The notes beneath the pieces were generated by a model, which was given only the letters and a program-made list of their open reading frames with translations, did no database searches and was not told the origin of the DNA. Position numbers and translations under genes: made by a program. Positions 30,838 through 41,388 of a stretch of 64,000 bases of DNA are shown piece after piece. Location: NCBI GenBank assembly GCA_001600695.1, contig BCKQ01000001.1:2637880-2701879 (forward strand), read 5' to 3'. This stretch comes from Ascoidea asiatica. Lineage: Eukaryota > Ascomycota > Saccharomycetes > Ascoideales > Ascoideaceae. Position 1 is the first letter of the stretch, and every line of letters starts with the position of its first letter.

Positions 30838-31080
30838 CAGGTTAAGAAAAAAAAAATTATTTTCAAAAATTTTCAACAATGTTTGAAATTTTTATGGTTT
30901 CATGAAGGTTTTAAAGGTTTATGGAAAGGTCTTGTACCTCAAATTTCAAAAGCTGTATTAGTTCAAGGTTTTTTATTCATGTTCAAAGATCAATTAGAAA
31001 TTTACCTTATTTTTTTAATCAAATTTATTAAAGTCTTTAATAAAAATAAGTTAAAAATAAATTCAAATAAATTTAAATAA
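29857..31080 (+). CDS. ANT1: Peroxisomal adenine nucleotide carrier (Ant1/Pmp47 type)
   Basis: The 407-residue product is an SLC25 carrier with three repeats. The first signature is YPLDLSKTLIQTQ (about 36-48), identical in form to Ant1/Pmp47. The second repeat has QLFIMPINTISTKQQ, and the third has KLIATIITQPLIVSKAMIQ. In yeast, Ant1 (328 residues) imports ATP into peroxisomes for fatty acid activation. The protein is about 80 residues longer because of two low-complexity insertions: Ser/Asp plus Asn-Thr repeats at about 148-206, and a poly-Asn run at about 315-328. Regulation by fatty acids would fit the family, but no exact oleate element (CGG-N15-18-CCG) was found upstream. Start at ATG 29857. 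Confidence 0.87.
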
Positions 31081-31540
31081 ATTCAAATAATATTGAATAA
31101 TATTAAATAATAATTAGATTATAAATATATTATAAATAGATAGATAATGAATAGATAGATAATGAATAAATAGATAATGAATAAATAATTATTAATGCAA
31201 AAAAACATGAGTATTTATTTTTCACCTAATGCTGAAATAGAAATTAATTAATTTTTTTTTTATAAAATATATAGAAAAAAAAATTTATGATAAAAAAAAT
31301 ATGAGATCAAAAATAAAAGAAAATAAAAATAATATAAAATAATTAAAGAAAAAAACTAAAATAAAAATATTATAAACCAATAGTATAAAGTAATATATTA
31401 ATTTTAATGATTTTCAATGATAAAATAAAGAAATTCATTATATAAAAAGTTTTGAAATGTTGTTACACGATGAGGAAATAAAAAAAATAAAAATAAAATT
31501 TATAAAAAGTAATCATTATAATTAATTATTTGAATTGTAT
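31081..31540. other. Convergent ANT1/DBF4 intergenic region
   Basis: Extremely AT-rich with a 15-17-base minisatellite right after ANT1. No gene is seen. Confidence 0.6.
31134..31190. repeat. ATAGATAGATAATGAAT minisatellite
   Basis: About three and a half copies of a 15-17-base unit in the ANT1 3' flank. Confidence 0.8.
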
Positions 31541-33358
31541 TTAAATTGAATTTAAAATTGAAGTTGAAGTTGAAGTTGAATTTGGATTCAATTTTTGCCT
31601 TTTCACTACTCTCAAAATTAATTCATCTATATTAGCAAAATTTTCTTCATTTTTTGCAAATCTTCTATGCTTAGTGGTGTAAATATGTTCTTCAAAATCA
31701 TCATATTTTACTCTACAGTTTTCACAATACCCTTCTTTTTGTTCTTCTTTGCTTTTTTTTCTCTTTACTATTTCACCTTCAGTATTGTCATTAGATTTTG
31801 AATTATTTTTATTACAATTCAATTTAGCTGTTTGCTGAACCCTTTTTCTTTCAAATAGTTTTCTCTTTAATGAATTAACTTCTCTTGACGGAACTTGAGA
31901 AATTGTGGGACCTAATCCATTACCTCTGAATTTATTATTTTGTGAATTAGAATTTTGTTGAATAGATGTTGTTGTTGGTGGCATTTTTGCAATACTAGTT
32001 GATTGTGACACGCCAGAAGCTTGTATTTCATAGAATGTACGTTTAACATTAACATTGGAATTGGAATTAGCATTAGCATTAAAATTAGTATTAACATTAA
32101 CATTATCTAATAATTGAAAAGATATTCTTTTAGAGGATGAATTATTACTTATATCAAGAATTTTTCCATTATTATTTTTTTCATTATTAAAATTAATAAC
32201 ATCTCCACCTCTTTTTCTTTTTTGCCTGGTAGATGTTTCTGCTTCATCTAATGAATCTGGATCAAAAGAATCAGATGTTGAAATATTAATAAAAGAATCT
32301 ATAATATCAAATTGATCTTCACTATCATCTATAAAATTATCTTGATAGTTATCAGAATTGAATTTTTGAAAATCATCAAATCGACTTGCAATTCTTAGTC
32401 TATTTCTATAATCTTTAGTTAGCATCATTTGTTTTCTACGTTCAGCTTGTCTTTTTGCACTATTTGTTGAACTTGAATCTGGTATAAAAGGAGATCGACC
32501 ATCGGTTGAAGCATATAATTTAGGCCAATTTGAATCATCAGAATCTGAATGATCTTCTGAGACCCATTCTCTAATAATCATTGGTCTAAATTTTTGTTTG
32601 AGATCATAAGCAAAAATGAAAGGATCCTTAAATATATGAAAAACATTTTTATTATACTTTTCTTGCTTCAATAAAGCAGATAATTTTAAGTTTTTAAGAT
32701 AATTATGAGATAAAGAAGATATATAACTTAAAAAAGTGGTATGAAATTCACCAATTTCACCTAAATTTTTGAGGAATCTAAATGCTTTTTCATAAGTCCA
32801 GACTTTCATTCTATCATCAAAAGAGAATATATCAGGTTTTGAATAAATAATAGATTTATTATAATCTCTTGGAGTTATTACAATTGTAACTTCTTCAGAA
32901 TCAAAAAAATCAATAATTTTTACACCAAGCTTCAAGAAATGTAATCTTGCAATCTCTCTCTCTTTTTCTAAAAATTTTTTTTCATTATTAGTATAGTTAG
33001 TCTTTGCAGTATCAAAATATATTACAGTTTGTTTCATTATATCTTTCCATTGATTTTGCCAATCAGCTAATTCATCTCCTTTAAGCCTAACAATTTTCTC
33101 CTGTGAAGCAGCATTTGAATTATTAATTTTTAATGTATCAGCGTTAGCATTATTATTTGATTCCTTTGAATCTTGTAAAACTTTTATAGATCTCTGATTA
33201 TTAGAAAATTGATGTGGAAGAATATGAAATTGAGATATAGGATTGGATTGTCTGGATTTGAAGATAGTATTTTTGGATTTTGCTTCCTTTGATGGACTTT
33301 GATAGTTGTTGACGTTAGTCTCTTGTAAAGGAGCTCTTGCAAAACATCCCTTCTCCAT
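31541..33358 (-). CDS. DBF4: Dbf4, regulatory subunit of the Cdc7 (DDK) kinase
   Basis: The 605-residue product has the three family regions. A BRCT-like N motif lies around 115-220 (KLGVKIIDFFDSEEVTIVI, ending with KAFRFLKNLGE). Motif M contains DLKQKFRPMIIREWV (about 253-267). Motif C is a C-x2-C-x9-H-x5-H zinc finger at Cys545, Cys548, His558 and His564. Dbf4 binds and activates Cdc7, which phosphorylates Mcm2-7 to fire replication origins. Between the M and C motifs lies a long Ser/Asn-rich linker. Yeast Dbf4 is about 704 residues, so this one is somewhat short. Start at ATG 33358. Confidence 0.92.
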   Translation of the reverse strand: MEKGCFARAPLQETNVNNYQSPSKEAKSKNTIFKSRQSNPISQFHILPHQFSNNQRSIKVLQDSKESNNNANADTLKINNSNAASQEKIVRLKGDELADWQNQWKDIMKQTVIYFDTAKTNYTNNEKKFLEKEREIARLHFLKLGVKIIDFFDSEEVTIVITPRDYNKSIIYSKPDIFSFDDRMKVWTYEKAFRFLKNLGEIGEFHTTFLSYISSLSHNYLKNLKLSALLKQEKYNKNVFHIFKDPFIFAYDLKQKFRPMIIREWVSEDHSDSDDSNWPKLYASTDGRSPFIPDSSSTNSAKRQAERRKQMMLTKDYRNRLRIASRFDDFQKFNSDNYQDNFIDDSEDQFDIIDSFINISTSDSFDPDSLDEAETSTRQKRKRGGDVINFNNEKNNNGKILDISNNSSSKRISFQLLDNVNVNTNFNANANSNSNVNVKRTFYEIQASGVSQSTSIAKMPPTTTSIQQNSNSQNNKFRGNGLGPTISQVPSREVNSLKRKLFERKRVQQTAKLNCNKNNSKSNDNTEGEIVKRKKSKEEQKEGYCENCRVKYDDFEEHIYTTKHRRFAKNEENFANIDELILRVVKRQKLNPNSTSTSTSILNSI

Positions 33359-34295
33359 CTATATCTGACAAATTGATTGCAGCGGTATTTTGAACATAAA
33401 AAAACTCAGAATAAATAGAGCACTTGATTCAGCGGTTATATTATTGAAAAGTAAACTTAAAATGAATGAGATGCAGTTCAATCAGTCCACTATATTAATA
33501 AGTAATATACTAATATAATAATATACTGATATACTAAAATTATGCCAAAGGAAATGATATAGTTGTGATTATAATTATAATTTAAATTCGTGATATTATG
33601 CAAAAAACTACTATCGTTATTATATTGACGATAAAAGGGAAGAATGAATCGAAAAGGAGAAAAAAGACAGGAAGAACAACCAGGATACTTTATAGAGATA
33701 GAAAAGCTCTTGAAAAAAATATTAAAATATTTTAAGAAAGAATTGAAAATTAATTGAATAAGAAAGAGAATAAGAATTCTTAAAAAGAATAAGATGAAGA
33801 AACTAGGAAAAAACCACAAATACAAGTGAAATAAACTTGATCAAAATAAACAAAAACTATTGAAGATATCTTGAAAAGTATTATTAGTGTAGTTAGTGTA
33901 AGTAGTAGTGTATAGTTACTGAAGTAAATAACGATAGTAAATAGCGATACACTACAGTACAGTACTAGTACAGTAGTAAGTCAGGATAATAATTGAATGA
34001 TATCAGCTACAACTAGCTAGCTAACTAAGTTACCAGTTTCTGGCTTCTGTATTTTCCTTTGTTTTCTTAGGGTCTATCCAAGAAAAAATAAACAAGCAGC
34101 AATGGAATTATGTAAGTTCACGTGCAAAAATAAATAAATTATATTTCAATAACAGCCTCGTGAGATAATCCGGCAATCGGTATCGCAATCGGATAAAGCT
34201 AATTCATCCAACTAGCAATAGAACAATTTTAAGATTGTAACTTTACATTATTTTTCGCTGATTCTAAATAAAATAATGATATTTTTATTTTGATT
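33359..34295. promoter_or_regulatory. DBF4 promoter / CTR86 3' flank
   Basis: 937 bp without a gene. Features seen: an Rap1/Tbf1-like TTAGGGT at 34067-34073, a CACGTG near 34121, and a direct repeat GCAATCGG at 34173-34180 and 34185-34192 flanked by ATCCG/CGGAT. Left part is AT-rich leader. Confidence 0.4.
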
Positions 34296-35993
34296 CTACT
34301 TTTCAGTATTTTGAGGTTGAATCTTTCTGATGAATTCTTGGTTTTTGGAATTGCTTGTTAACGAAAATCTTAAACAAACAATTATTCTTTCTTTAATGAA
34401 TGGATTATATTCGTCAATGATACAATTATCTAGCATTAATTCTAGAAAATGTTCTTCTCTTATAAGTTCTTGATTTCTGAAATTATCATAAACTAAAAAT
34501 GAAACTATTTCAATTATGAAACTTTTTATATTAGGGAATTTTTCAATTTTTATATTTTCAAAATCATCATTTAAACCCTTGGGTAATTTTTCTTCTATAC
34601 TTTTTAGAGTTAATTTATTCTGAATATCTTCAATTTCTCGTTGAGATATTTTGGATAATGGTTTGATTTTGGTATTAAGAATCTTAAATATTTCTATTAA
34701 TATAAGTAAAACATTATAGCTATTCAAAAATTCAATTGCAAATTTTTCATAATTTACACATAAAGATATTAATGAGTTTAATATCATTTTAATTTTTTTA
34801 TAAAATACTGTTAAGTTATTTTTCCTTCCATTATTTTCTATTTCAGAAAAAAATTCTGGTAATAACTTTTCACAGTCCTTTAGTGAATCATATAAAAAAG
34901 TTAATAGTATTATCAAATCATAGTTTGAAAATTCCTTATCTGAATGGGAGTTAATTATTAATTGTATTATGTTGAATAAAGAAATTGAAATGTCTTCTGT
35001 TTCTATAACTTTCTTTTTATTGAAAAATTTTGTAAAACTTTCATGGATTATCATTTTTTTGAAAATCTCAAATAAAATTATTGAAATTTCTTCATAGTTT
35101 TGAATATCAATATCATTTTCATCATCTTTTTCAATTATTTTATCTTCATATTTTCTAAACTCAAGAGTTAAAAAGCTTATCAAGAGTATTCCATTTTTCT
35201 CATCTTCATCATTATATAAGTCATACAAAAATTGATTAGTCTTAAATCTAGACTCATTTATAGCTTCTTTTGTATTTTTTATATTTATAGTATTATCAGC
35301 TAGAAAATTGTTCAAGTAAATTAAAAATGTAGATGAAAATGTTAAATCTTCGAGTATTTCGGAATAATCTAAAAATAAATAAGTAAAAATCTCACAAATT
35401 TTTTCATAAAAAATATTATTTGCTTCTGTTCTTGTTTCTATTTCATTTAATCGATAAGTGTTTTTATCCAAGTTTGAAAAATAAAGTTCTTTTGATAAAT
35501 TATTCAATATTTGAAAAAAAGCAATTGGTAATCGAGTTTTTAAATTATTTGGTAACCTCTTATGATTTTTCAATATTAGAAAAAGTTTTTCATAAATTAA
35601 TATTTTGAATTCTCTGAAATTGAACTTACTTGAAAAATTGGAGTTATTATTACCGTTATTTACTTCAATTTTATAACATTCTGGAATAACAAGTAAATTC
35701 CTACCTAGTAGTAATATTCCTCTTAAAATCCTTAACTTTAAATCTAAAGTTGCCAAATCATTACAATTTAATGAAAGCTTTGAAGTAATCATATTTTGAA
35801 TTAATTTCCAAACTTCACATGAAAGAGAAAATGAAAATCTTTTTTCCTCATTGTTTAATGTGTATGATAATAACTCAGATAAACATTTTAAAGAACTATT
35901 AAGCAGTTTTTCTTCACCTTTAATATAACTAAATTGAATATCTTGTAAAAGAGAAACAAAATTGGTAATAGAACTTTCATTACTTATTGACAT
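34296..35993 (-). CDS. CTR86: Ctr86, ataxin-10 homology protein
   Basis: ATG 35993 gives 565 residues (yeast Ctr86 is 563); the open frame continues back to TTG at 36110 without another ATG except this one at MSISNESS. The fold is all-helical. The C-terminal ~110 residues match the ataxin-10 domain: NIKSFIIEIVSFLVYDNF, then NQELIREEHFLELML and CIIDEYNPFIKERIIVCLR, ending NQEFI. Ctr86 is an essential yeast protein originally linked to copper-transport genes, with unclear molecular role; ataxin-10 proteins are ARM-like. A second ARM-like region occupies the N-terminal half. Confidence 0.88.
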   Translation of the reverse strand: MSISNESSITNFVSLLQDIQFSYIKGEEKLLNSSLKCLSELLSYTLNNEEKRFSFSLSCEVWKLIQNMITSKLSLNCNDLATLDLKLRILRGILLLGRNLLVIPECYKIEVNNGNNNSNFSSKFNFREFKILIYEKLFLILKNHKRLPNNLKTRLPIAFFQILNNLSKELYFSNLDKNTYRLNEIETRTEANNIFYEKICEIFTYLFLDYSEILEDLTFSSTFLIYLNNFLADNTINIKNTKEAINESRFKTNQFLYDLYNDEDEKNGILLISFLTLEFRKYEDKIIEKDDENDIDIQNYEEISIILFEIFKKMIIHESFTKFFNKKKVIETEDISISLFNIIQLIINSHSDKEFSNYDLIILLTFLYDSLKDCEKLLPEFFSEIENNGRKNNLTVFYKKIKMILNSLISLCVNYEKFAIEFLNSYNVLLILIEIFKILNTKIKPLSKISQREIEDIQNKLTLKSIEEKLPKGLNDDFENIKIEKFPNIKSFIIEIVSFLVYDNFRNQELIREEHFLELMLDNCIIDEYNPFIKERIIVCLRFSLTSNSKNQEFIRKIQPQNTEK

Positions 35994-37422
35994 ATTTCTG
36001 CTAAAAGGTTTTAAGTACTTTAAAATGTTAAAATCTTTTTTTTCAATCCTTTTTTTTTTTAAGAAAAGTTTTGTTCTATCGGTCCTGTAATGATTTAACC
36101 GACTTTCCAAAAGTATTTATTGTTTTAATTTTGTAATGTGGCGGTGCTCAAATTTGAACAAGAAGTCAGTGAATCCATTTTAATGGATTCCACTAGCAAT
36201 TTAAACTTAACGGGTCATCTGAATCACAGTGTTAATTCTCTCAATTTACAAAAAAAGGTGGTAAAAAATTGTCAAATTTTTAAAAGTGATTCTTATTATT
36301 CAAAGAAGTACTTATGGATTTTATCATTAAAGCAATGTGATCTAAACTTGCAGGATTGAATATTATTTGTTTTTTAAAAAATTAATATTAAAAGATAATA
36401 TAAAATAAAAATATTTAAAAAATTTAAAGTTCAAATACAATATATTTAAAAGTGAAAGGTATTGGATCTTCTAAAGTTGAAAAGAATCAAGAAGCAGAAA
36501 AGAAAACATAAATAATGAAAATTGATATTTAAAAAAAATTGATTGATCACAAAAATGAAAATTAGAAATAAACAACGAATGGGATTTTGAATACAGATAG
36601 AAATATGATACAAATTCAAATAATTTAATAAAATTAAATAATAGTATGAAAGCATTTGTTGATTCGTCAAATTATCAAAGGAAGCAAAATAATTTCAAAT
36701 TGATTCATTGAATTATAGAATTAATGACTTAAATCAATTGTATATTAAAATTAATAAAAATTTTCAAATAATTTAAAATAGTAATGATACAAATTTAAAA
36801 TCTTTAATTCAATCAGATTCTATCATTACCGTTAATAGAAGTTCTACATTAGATAAAGGTCTGTCAAAAAGTCATCAAAAAAATGAACTGATTTAAGTGA
36901 ATCATTTGAAGAAAATAATAAAAAGAAAAAAAAAGGTTATGGGTATAGATTTATTTATTGAGTGTATTTAAACCTTTCAATTTATTTTTTGGTATATTTT
37001 AGTTTGTTTGAGTATCTGAGCATTTGTCTATTTATCTTATTTTGTTTGGTTTTATTGCTTTTTTAGGTAATTTTTTTTCAATTTTTGGTTGGAGCGTTGC
37101 TTCCATTCATTTCTTTTTTTTTCATAGTTTTCACATTGTTCCTTAGTTTTAAATTGCTTTCCTTAATCTCTAATGTTGCATAATAGTTTTCAATAATAAT
37201 CTATATAAGTATCTAACAAAAATTTATTCTTTGTGTTTAATAAATAATGCTTTTATACATCGGATATCGGGTATTTGAGATTAGTTGGTACCGCAAACCT
37301 GGATCGGCAGTATCCGTTAATAAAGTTAGAAAAAAAATTGTTGAAAAAAGCAAAAAATAACAAAAATAAACAGGAAAAAAAAAAAAACAAGATCATATCT
37401 GGTCTGGAACCAGAGCATCTGT
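35994..37422. other. CTR86/ENG1 intergenic region with possible decayed gene
   Basis: 1.43 kb between two minus-strand genes. At 36136 onwards the plus strand shows several short coding-looking frames (see the pseudogene entry). 36960-37250 is T-rich and simple. A short GC-richer patch lies at 37258-37320 near the ENG1 stop. Confidence 0.5.
36181..36962 (+). pseudogene. Possible decayed protein gene, unrecognised
   Basis: Successive plus-strand fragments have protein-like codon structure separated by stops and frameshifts: MDSTSNLNLTGHLNHSV... (36181-36357), VKGIGSSKVEKNQEAEKKT (36452-36508), MKAFVDSSNYQRKQNNF... (36646-36708), a Ser-rich piece with DSIITVNRSSTLDKG (about 36790-36894), and SESFEENNKKKKKGYGYRF (about 36899-36958). 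No homologue is recognised. It may be a dead gene or only AT-rich sequence with chance frames. Evidence is compositional only. Confidence 0.25.
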
Positions 37423-40400
37423 TCAAAGCATGTTCATAACCCCTGCTGAATAAGCTAAAGACCAAGTTTTACTTGCACCATCATCTAGATAACTTGAAGA
37501 AAAATCAGTAGAGGAAAAAAAATCATAACTTGATTCAGGATCAAATAATGCTTGATTCAACTTTAGAATACCTTTCCAATTACTGGTTAAATCATCAACT
37601 ACAGAACTAATAATGGAATTCCATTCTTCTGTAACAAAAGTAGGACCTCTTATCAACGAAGAAACTGGTGTCACTGGTAACATATGGATTCCTTGAATAT
37701 ACTCAATGTTTGTACCAAAATAGGTTGTATGATCTATCTTATTTTCAAAAAGTATACCAGAAACTTTATTGCCTATGAAATTAGATGGTTCCACTATGTT
37801 ATCGCTGGAGTAGAGCATGTATAAGTTCATGGATCTTTTCATTACTTGGAGCATTAAATCACCTCTATATTGCATAGAATAATCTCCTATAACTTGGCCC
37901 CAAAGTTTCATACCATAAGCAAAGTTATAATCTTCTGAACTTGATTCTTGATTTCTTCCATCTCCTGCTTCAAAAAGACCACTAGCCCATGAATGTCCTG
38001 CATACCAATCAAACATTCTCGATTTTGGAAAATAAGGGTCGTTCCAACTTGGATTTGCTACATCTCTTACAAGAGAGTTGACCCATTCTTTGTTTTCATC
38101 AACCCATGTTCCATTTCCAACTGCATTATCAACATACCCTATAACTGCTGCTGCATGAATAAAGTAACCGTAATGAAAATGATGATCATTGTAGTATGGA
38201 CCTCCAAAATCAGCACCTGTGTCACCGGATTGAGCTGCTTCTGAAGTAACTCCTCCCCAAACCGTATCGTACATTAATTTATAATACATTCCATTATCTA
38301 GAGCTACTTGGAAAGTTTCTTTTAATTGCTCCAATGATGATAAAGTGAAATCGTCGTCTTTTAAAATATCCTTAATAACTAAAAGAATATAAGCGTATTT
38401 ATCAATATATTTTCCCGCATAATATGTACTTAGACCTTCAAAAGCTGCCTTTGTATCAACAGACATTTCACTGTTAGCTGCTTCTGCAATAAGTGTTAGT
38501 TGATCTGAAGTGAAAGTTAATTCAGTTGTATTTGTCATTAATTGAGACCATGGTAGAAATCCAATAGCAGTACTTTCTAAGTATTCTTCCATTATCAATT
38601 CATTTGTCAAGAATGCGTACATTTCTCCTTTAGTTGTTGACATCAAAGATATTCCAGTTGCAGTATTTGAAGTCTCGCTTGTAATTGAAGCATAATGGTG
38701 AGGTAAACCGAAAATTATAGGGAATCCAGAAGAACTTGAACCTTCTGTTTGATAAACGAAACTATATGTTGCATAATCAGTGGTCGAAACAGAACCAGTT
38801 ACATCGACTGTAGTAACATAAATACCAGCACTTTGGTCATAATAGGTCTCAAGATCATTGGAGACTGTATCCGGAGCTACAGCTGCTTGGATTATAAGCC
38901 CATCAATTGAATAGGACCCTTTGATTGTTGTTGAATCATCCATATCAAAAGTGAAATCATCATAATTTGAAATTTCTGAAGGAAAAGTAACATAAAGTAG
39001 CCAAGTATATCCATTACCTAAAACGGCTCTAAACTTCATTATATTATAAATTGTTAATTCATCAGATTCCTCTTGCATTAAAGAAGAAATTCCAACTTGA
39101 GATTTAATATAAGGCACCAAATCACCATGATAAATGGAAGTTACATAACCCATACCTTGTACTAATGGAATTTCAATATAATTTACAGTTGAATCAACAG
39201 AAATAGAAACAGAAATTGACATATCTTTTATATCGGATAGGCTCATTTTAATATTACCATTATCAAATTCATAAGCAGAAAAAATGACCGAGGCAATATT
39301 TGTTGGATTGACAAAATATGAAGCAGCACCTGTTATACTATCAGTATCACCAAAAACAGTTTGTGATCTATTAACATATGATACAGCAAAACCATAATAG
39401 TCAATAGTTGAATTTAAAAACCATACACCATATGGGTAAGTCCAAACCATATCTTCAGCAGTACCAATTAATAAATTGGTAAAAAATTTATTTGTTTCAA
39501 TAGGAATATCATCATTACTTACACCTGAATTTGGACTTATAGGTAAAGCTTCTCTTTCAAATATATCGGGTGGTTCTGAGGTATCTATTGGCTCAAATAA
39601 ACTTCCAGACCATGAGACACCAACATTCAATACAGTTGCAGTTAATTGTGAAGTATATGTTGAAACAGAGATTGAAGTAGAAGTGGATATAAGAGAGGTT
39701 GTTATTAAAGAGGTTGAAATAGAAGTAGATACAGAGGTTGAGGTTGATTCAGATTCAGATGAAGATATTGAAGTTGATAACGAAATAGAAAGTGATGTAG
39801 ATATGGAAGTTGTTGTTATAGCAGATTCAGTAACGGTTGATGTTATTGCAGAAATTGAAATTGAAGTCGAAGTTACAATAAAAGATGAAATTGTAGTTAA
39901 TGTTGAAGTTGATTCAGATGTTACTAGAGATTCTGAAGTTAAAGTTGAAATTCCAAGGGAAGTTGATTTACACAAAGATGTTGAAGTTGATTGAGAAGTT
40001 GTTGTTGTTATATCTAAAATATTTGTAGAAGTTTTCACAGTTATATCAGAAGTCAAAGTTGAAGTTGAAATTTTAACAGATATCTCAGAAGAAGTTTCAG
40101 AAGCAGAGAATAATGGATAATCAGAAGATTTTTCCGTTATTGTTGAGACTATAGACCCTGTACATGAGGTGAAATTAGACTGGGTTGCAATAAACTTTGT
40201 TTTTGTTGTTGTTAATTTATTGTCATTATTACTATTGCTGTCGGTATCATAATTATTGGTATTAATATTGGTTTTGGAATTAGAAATGGTATTGAGATTG
40301 GAATTGGAATGGGAAATTATATCAGAATTGGTATTAGATATATTTTCATTATTAGATGTGTTTTCATTGCTGGAATTTAAATCATTTGTTATTGATGCTT

Positions 40401-40770
40401 TGGTCGCACTGGTTGGTTGAAGTATTTGAATACTTGTATTTGGTTTTAGAATTGAATGTGAATGTGAAATTGGCTGTGAATAAATATCAGTTGTTGAATC
40501 AGAGGTCTCTAAAGCAGAAGTAACGAGTGAAAGAATTGAAGTTGTTGATTCAATATAATGACAAGCTCGAGTATTTTTAATTAGATCTGATGAGCATGAT
40601 GTTATAGTTACTGTTGCAGTTGAGGTTAAATAAGTTTCATAAACTGTTTTTGTTGAAGTTTGAGGTTTTAAAGGATTAGCATGTCTTTTCATGAGAACAG
40701 CAGCACTAACAAATTGGGATAAAAAAAATATAGCATAAAATAATAAATGTAAGAAATTATTCAAACTCAT
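37423..40770 (-). CDS. ENG1: Secreted endo-1,3-beta-glucanase, GH81 (Eng1/Dse4)
   Basis: ATG 40770 gives 1115 residues; the frame upstream begins at TTG 40788. A signal peptide occupies about 1-23 (LLFYAIFFLSQFVSA), with a Kex2-like KR just after. Residues ~60-385 are Ser/Thr-rich and likely O-mannosylated. The GH81 catalytic module starts near 405 (LPISPNSG, ETNKFFTNLLIG, TYPYGVWF). The catalytic region EAGDGRNQESSSEDYNF lies at about 934-950, with the acidic Glu residues of the family intact. Eng1 cuts beta-1,3-glucan in the septum so daughter cells separate; the intracellular paralogue Acf2 lacks the signal and Ser/Thr region. Chitin synthase in this window works on the same structure. Confidence 0.94.
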   Translation of the reverse strand: MSLNNFLHLLFYAIFFLSQFVSAAVLMKRHANPLKPQTSTKTVYETYLTSTATVTITSCSSDLIKNTRACHYIESTTSILSLVTSALETSDSTTDIYSQPISHSHSILKPNTSIQILQPTSATKASITNDLNSSNENTSNNENISNTNSDIISHSNSNLNTISNSKTNINTNNYDTDSNSNNDNKLTTTKTKFIATQSNFTSCTGSIVSTITEKSSDYPLFSASETSSEISVKISTSTLTSDITVKTSTNILDITTTTSQSTSTSLCKSTSLGISTLTSESLVTSESTSTLTTISSFIVTSTSISISAITSTVTESAITTTSISTSLSISLSTSISSSESESTSTSVSTSISTSLITTSLISTSTSISVSTYTSQLTATVLNVGVSWSGSLFEPIDTSEPPDIFEREALPISPNSGVSNDDIPIETNKFFTNLLIGTAEDMVWTYPYGVWFLNSTIDYYGFAVSYVNRSQTVFGDTDSITGAASYFVNPTNIASVIFSAYEFDNGNIKMSLSDIKDMSISVSISVDSTVNYIEIPLVQGMGYVTSIYHGDLVPYIKSQVGISSLMQEESDELTIYNIMKFRAVLGNGYTWLLYVTFPSEISNYDDFTFDMDDSTTIKGSYSIDGLIIQAAVAPDTVSNDLETYYDQSAGIYVTTVDVTGSVSTTDYATYSFVYQTEGSSSSGFPIIFGLPHHYASITSETSNTATGISLMSTTKGEMYAFLTNELIMEEYLESTAIGFLPWSQLMTNTTELTFTSDQLTLIAEAANSEMSVDTKAAFEGLSTYYAGKYIDKYAYILLVIKDILKDDDFTLSSLEQLKETFQVALDNGMYYKLMYDTVWGGVTSEAAQSGDTGADFGGPYYNDHHFHYGYFIHAAAVIGYVDNAVGNGTWVDENKEWVNSLVRDVANPSWNDPYFPKSRMFDWYAGHSWASGLFEAGDGRNQESSSEDYNFAYGMKLWGQVIGDYSMQYRGDLMLQVMKRSMNLYMLYSSDNIVEPSNFIGNKVSGILFENKIDHTTYFGTNIEYIQGIHMLPVTPVSSLIRGPTFVTEEWNSIISSVVDDLTSNWKGILKLNQALFDPESSYDFFSSTDFSSSYLDDGASKTWSLAYSAGVMNML

Positions 40771-41157
40771 GATTGATGAGAAAGACAAAAAATTGAAAGT
40801 GAAGGTTGATAATTAACAAAGTACTAATTCACACTGATGCTTTATTGAATAAAGAAAAATGAACTTGAGCAAAAAAAAAAAACATAGTGGAAATAAAAGC
40901 CAATTTATATAATACATCAATCAATTAATTAATTAATTCAGTGAAAAAAGAAGTTTGAAGAAGTGGAATTAGTGAAAAAACAATATCTTAGATAAAGGAA
41001 TTTTAATAGTATAATAAAATTAATCTCCTTTTAATATAATGTATATTGAAAAGAGGTGAAAGAAAAACAATGCAATCTGCCTAATAAAGAAATAACGATA
41101 ACAAAGAAAGATAAACAAAAGTAATAAAGAATGAAATGTAGGAAAAGTTAGAAGAAA

Positions 41158-41388
41158 CTAAAGAAGTTGAAAAGAAAACTGAACAACTCCATTTTCACTG
41201 CAGCTCAGTATCAGCCCAGATGAATCTGGAATTAATGCTGGAGAAGCTTCAGTAATAGCTTCGAGCCCGTCACAATAATTTGTTTCCGAACATGACCCAG
41301 AACTTGCACCAAGATAAGCAGCGGTAAAAGGACTTGCATCAACAATCGCATTGGGTGCAACAAAATAGGTGCAATAATTGGTAAGGGC
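41158..41388 (-). pseudogene. C-terminal coding remnant of an unidentified, cysteine-containing protein
   Basis: On the minus strand the frame is open for 76 codons from just after a TAA at 41389-41391 to a TAG at 41158-41160. The text reads as protein: CTYFVAPNAIVDASPFTAAY, followed by SGSCSETNYCDGL and ALIPDSSGLILSC, with four to five cysteines. Base composition is clearly GC-richer than flanking DNA, and CTG appears twice. The adjacent frame continues upstream (ISSEMASGLSPYQ), suggesting a frameshift. There is no ATG in reach. It is probably the 3' remnant of a secreted-protein gene, or a last exon whose upstream exons I could not find. Family unrecognised. Confidence 0.4.

Noticed and set aside
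39476-39994. 172-codon plus-strand frame inside ENG1
   Set aside because: It is the antisense shadow of the Ser/Thr repeat region of ENG1; acidic repeats mirror TCA/ACT codons.
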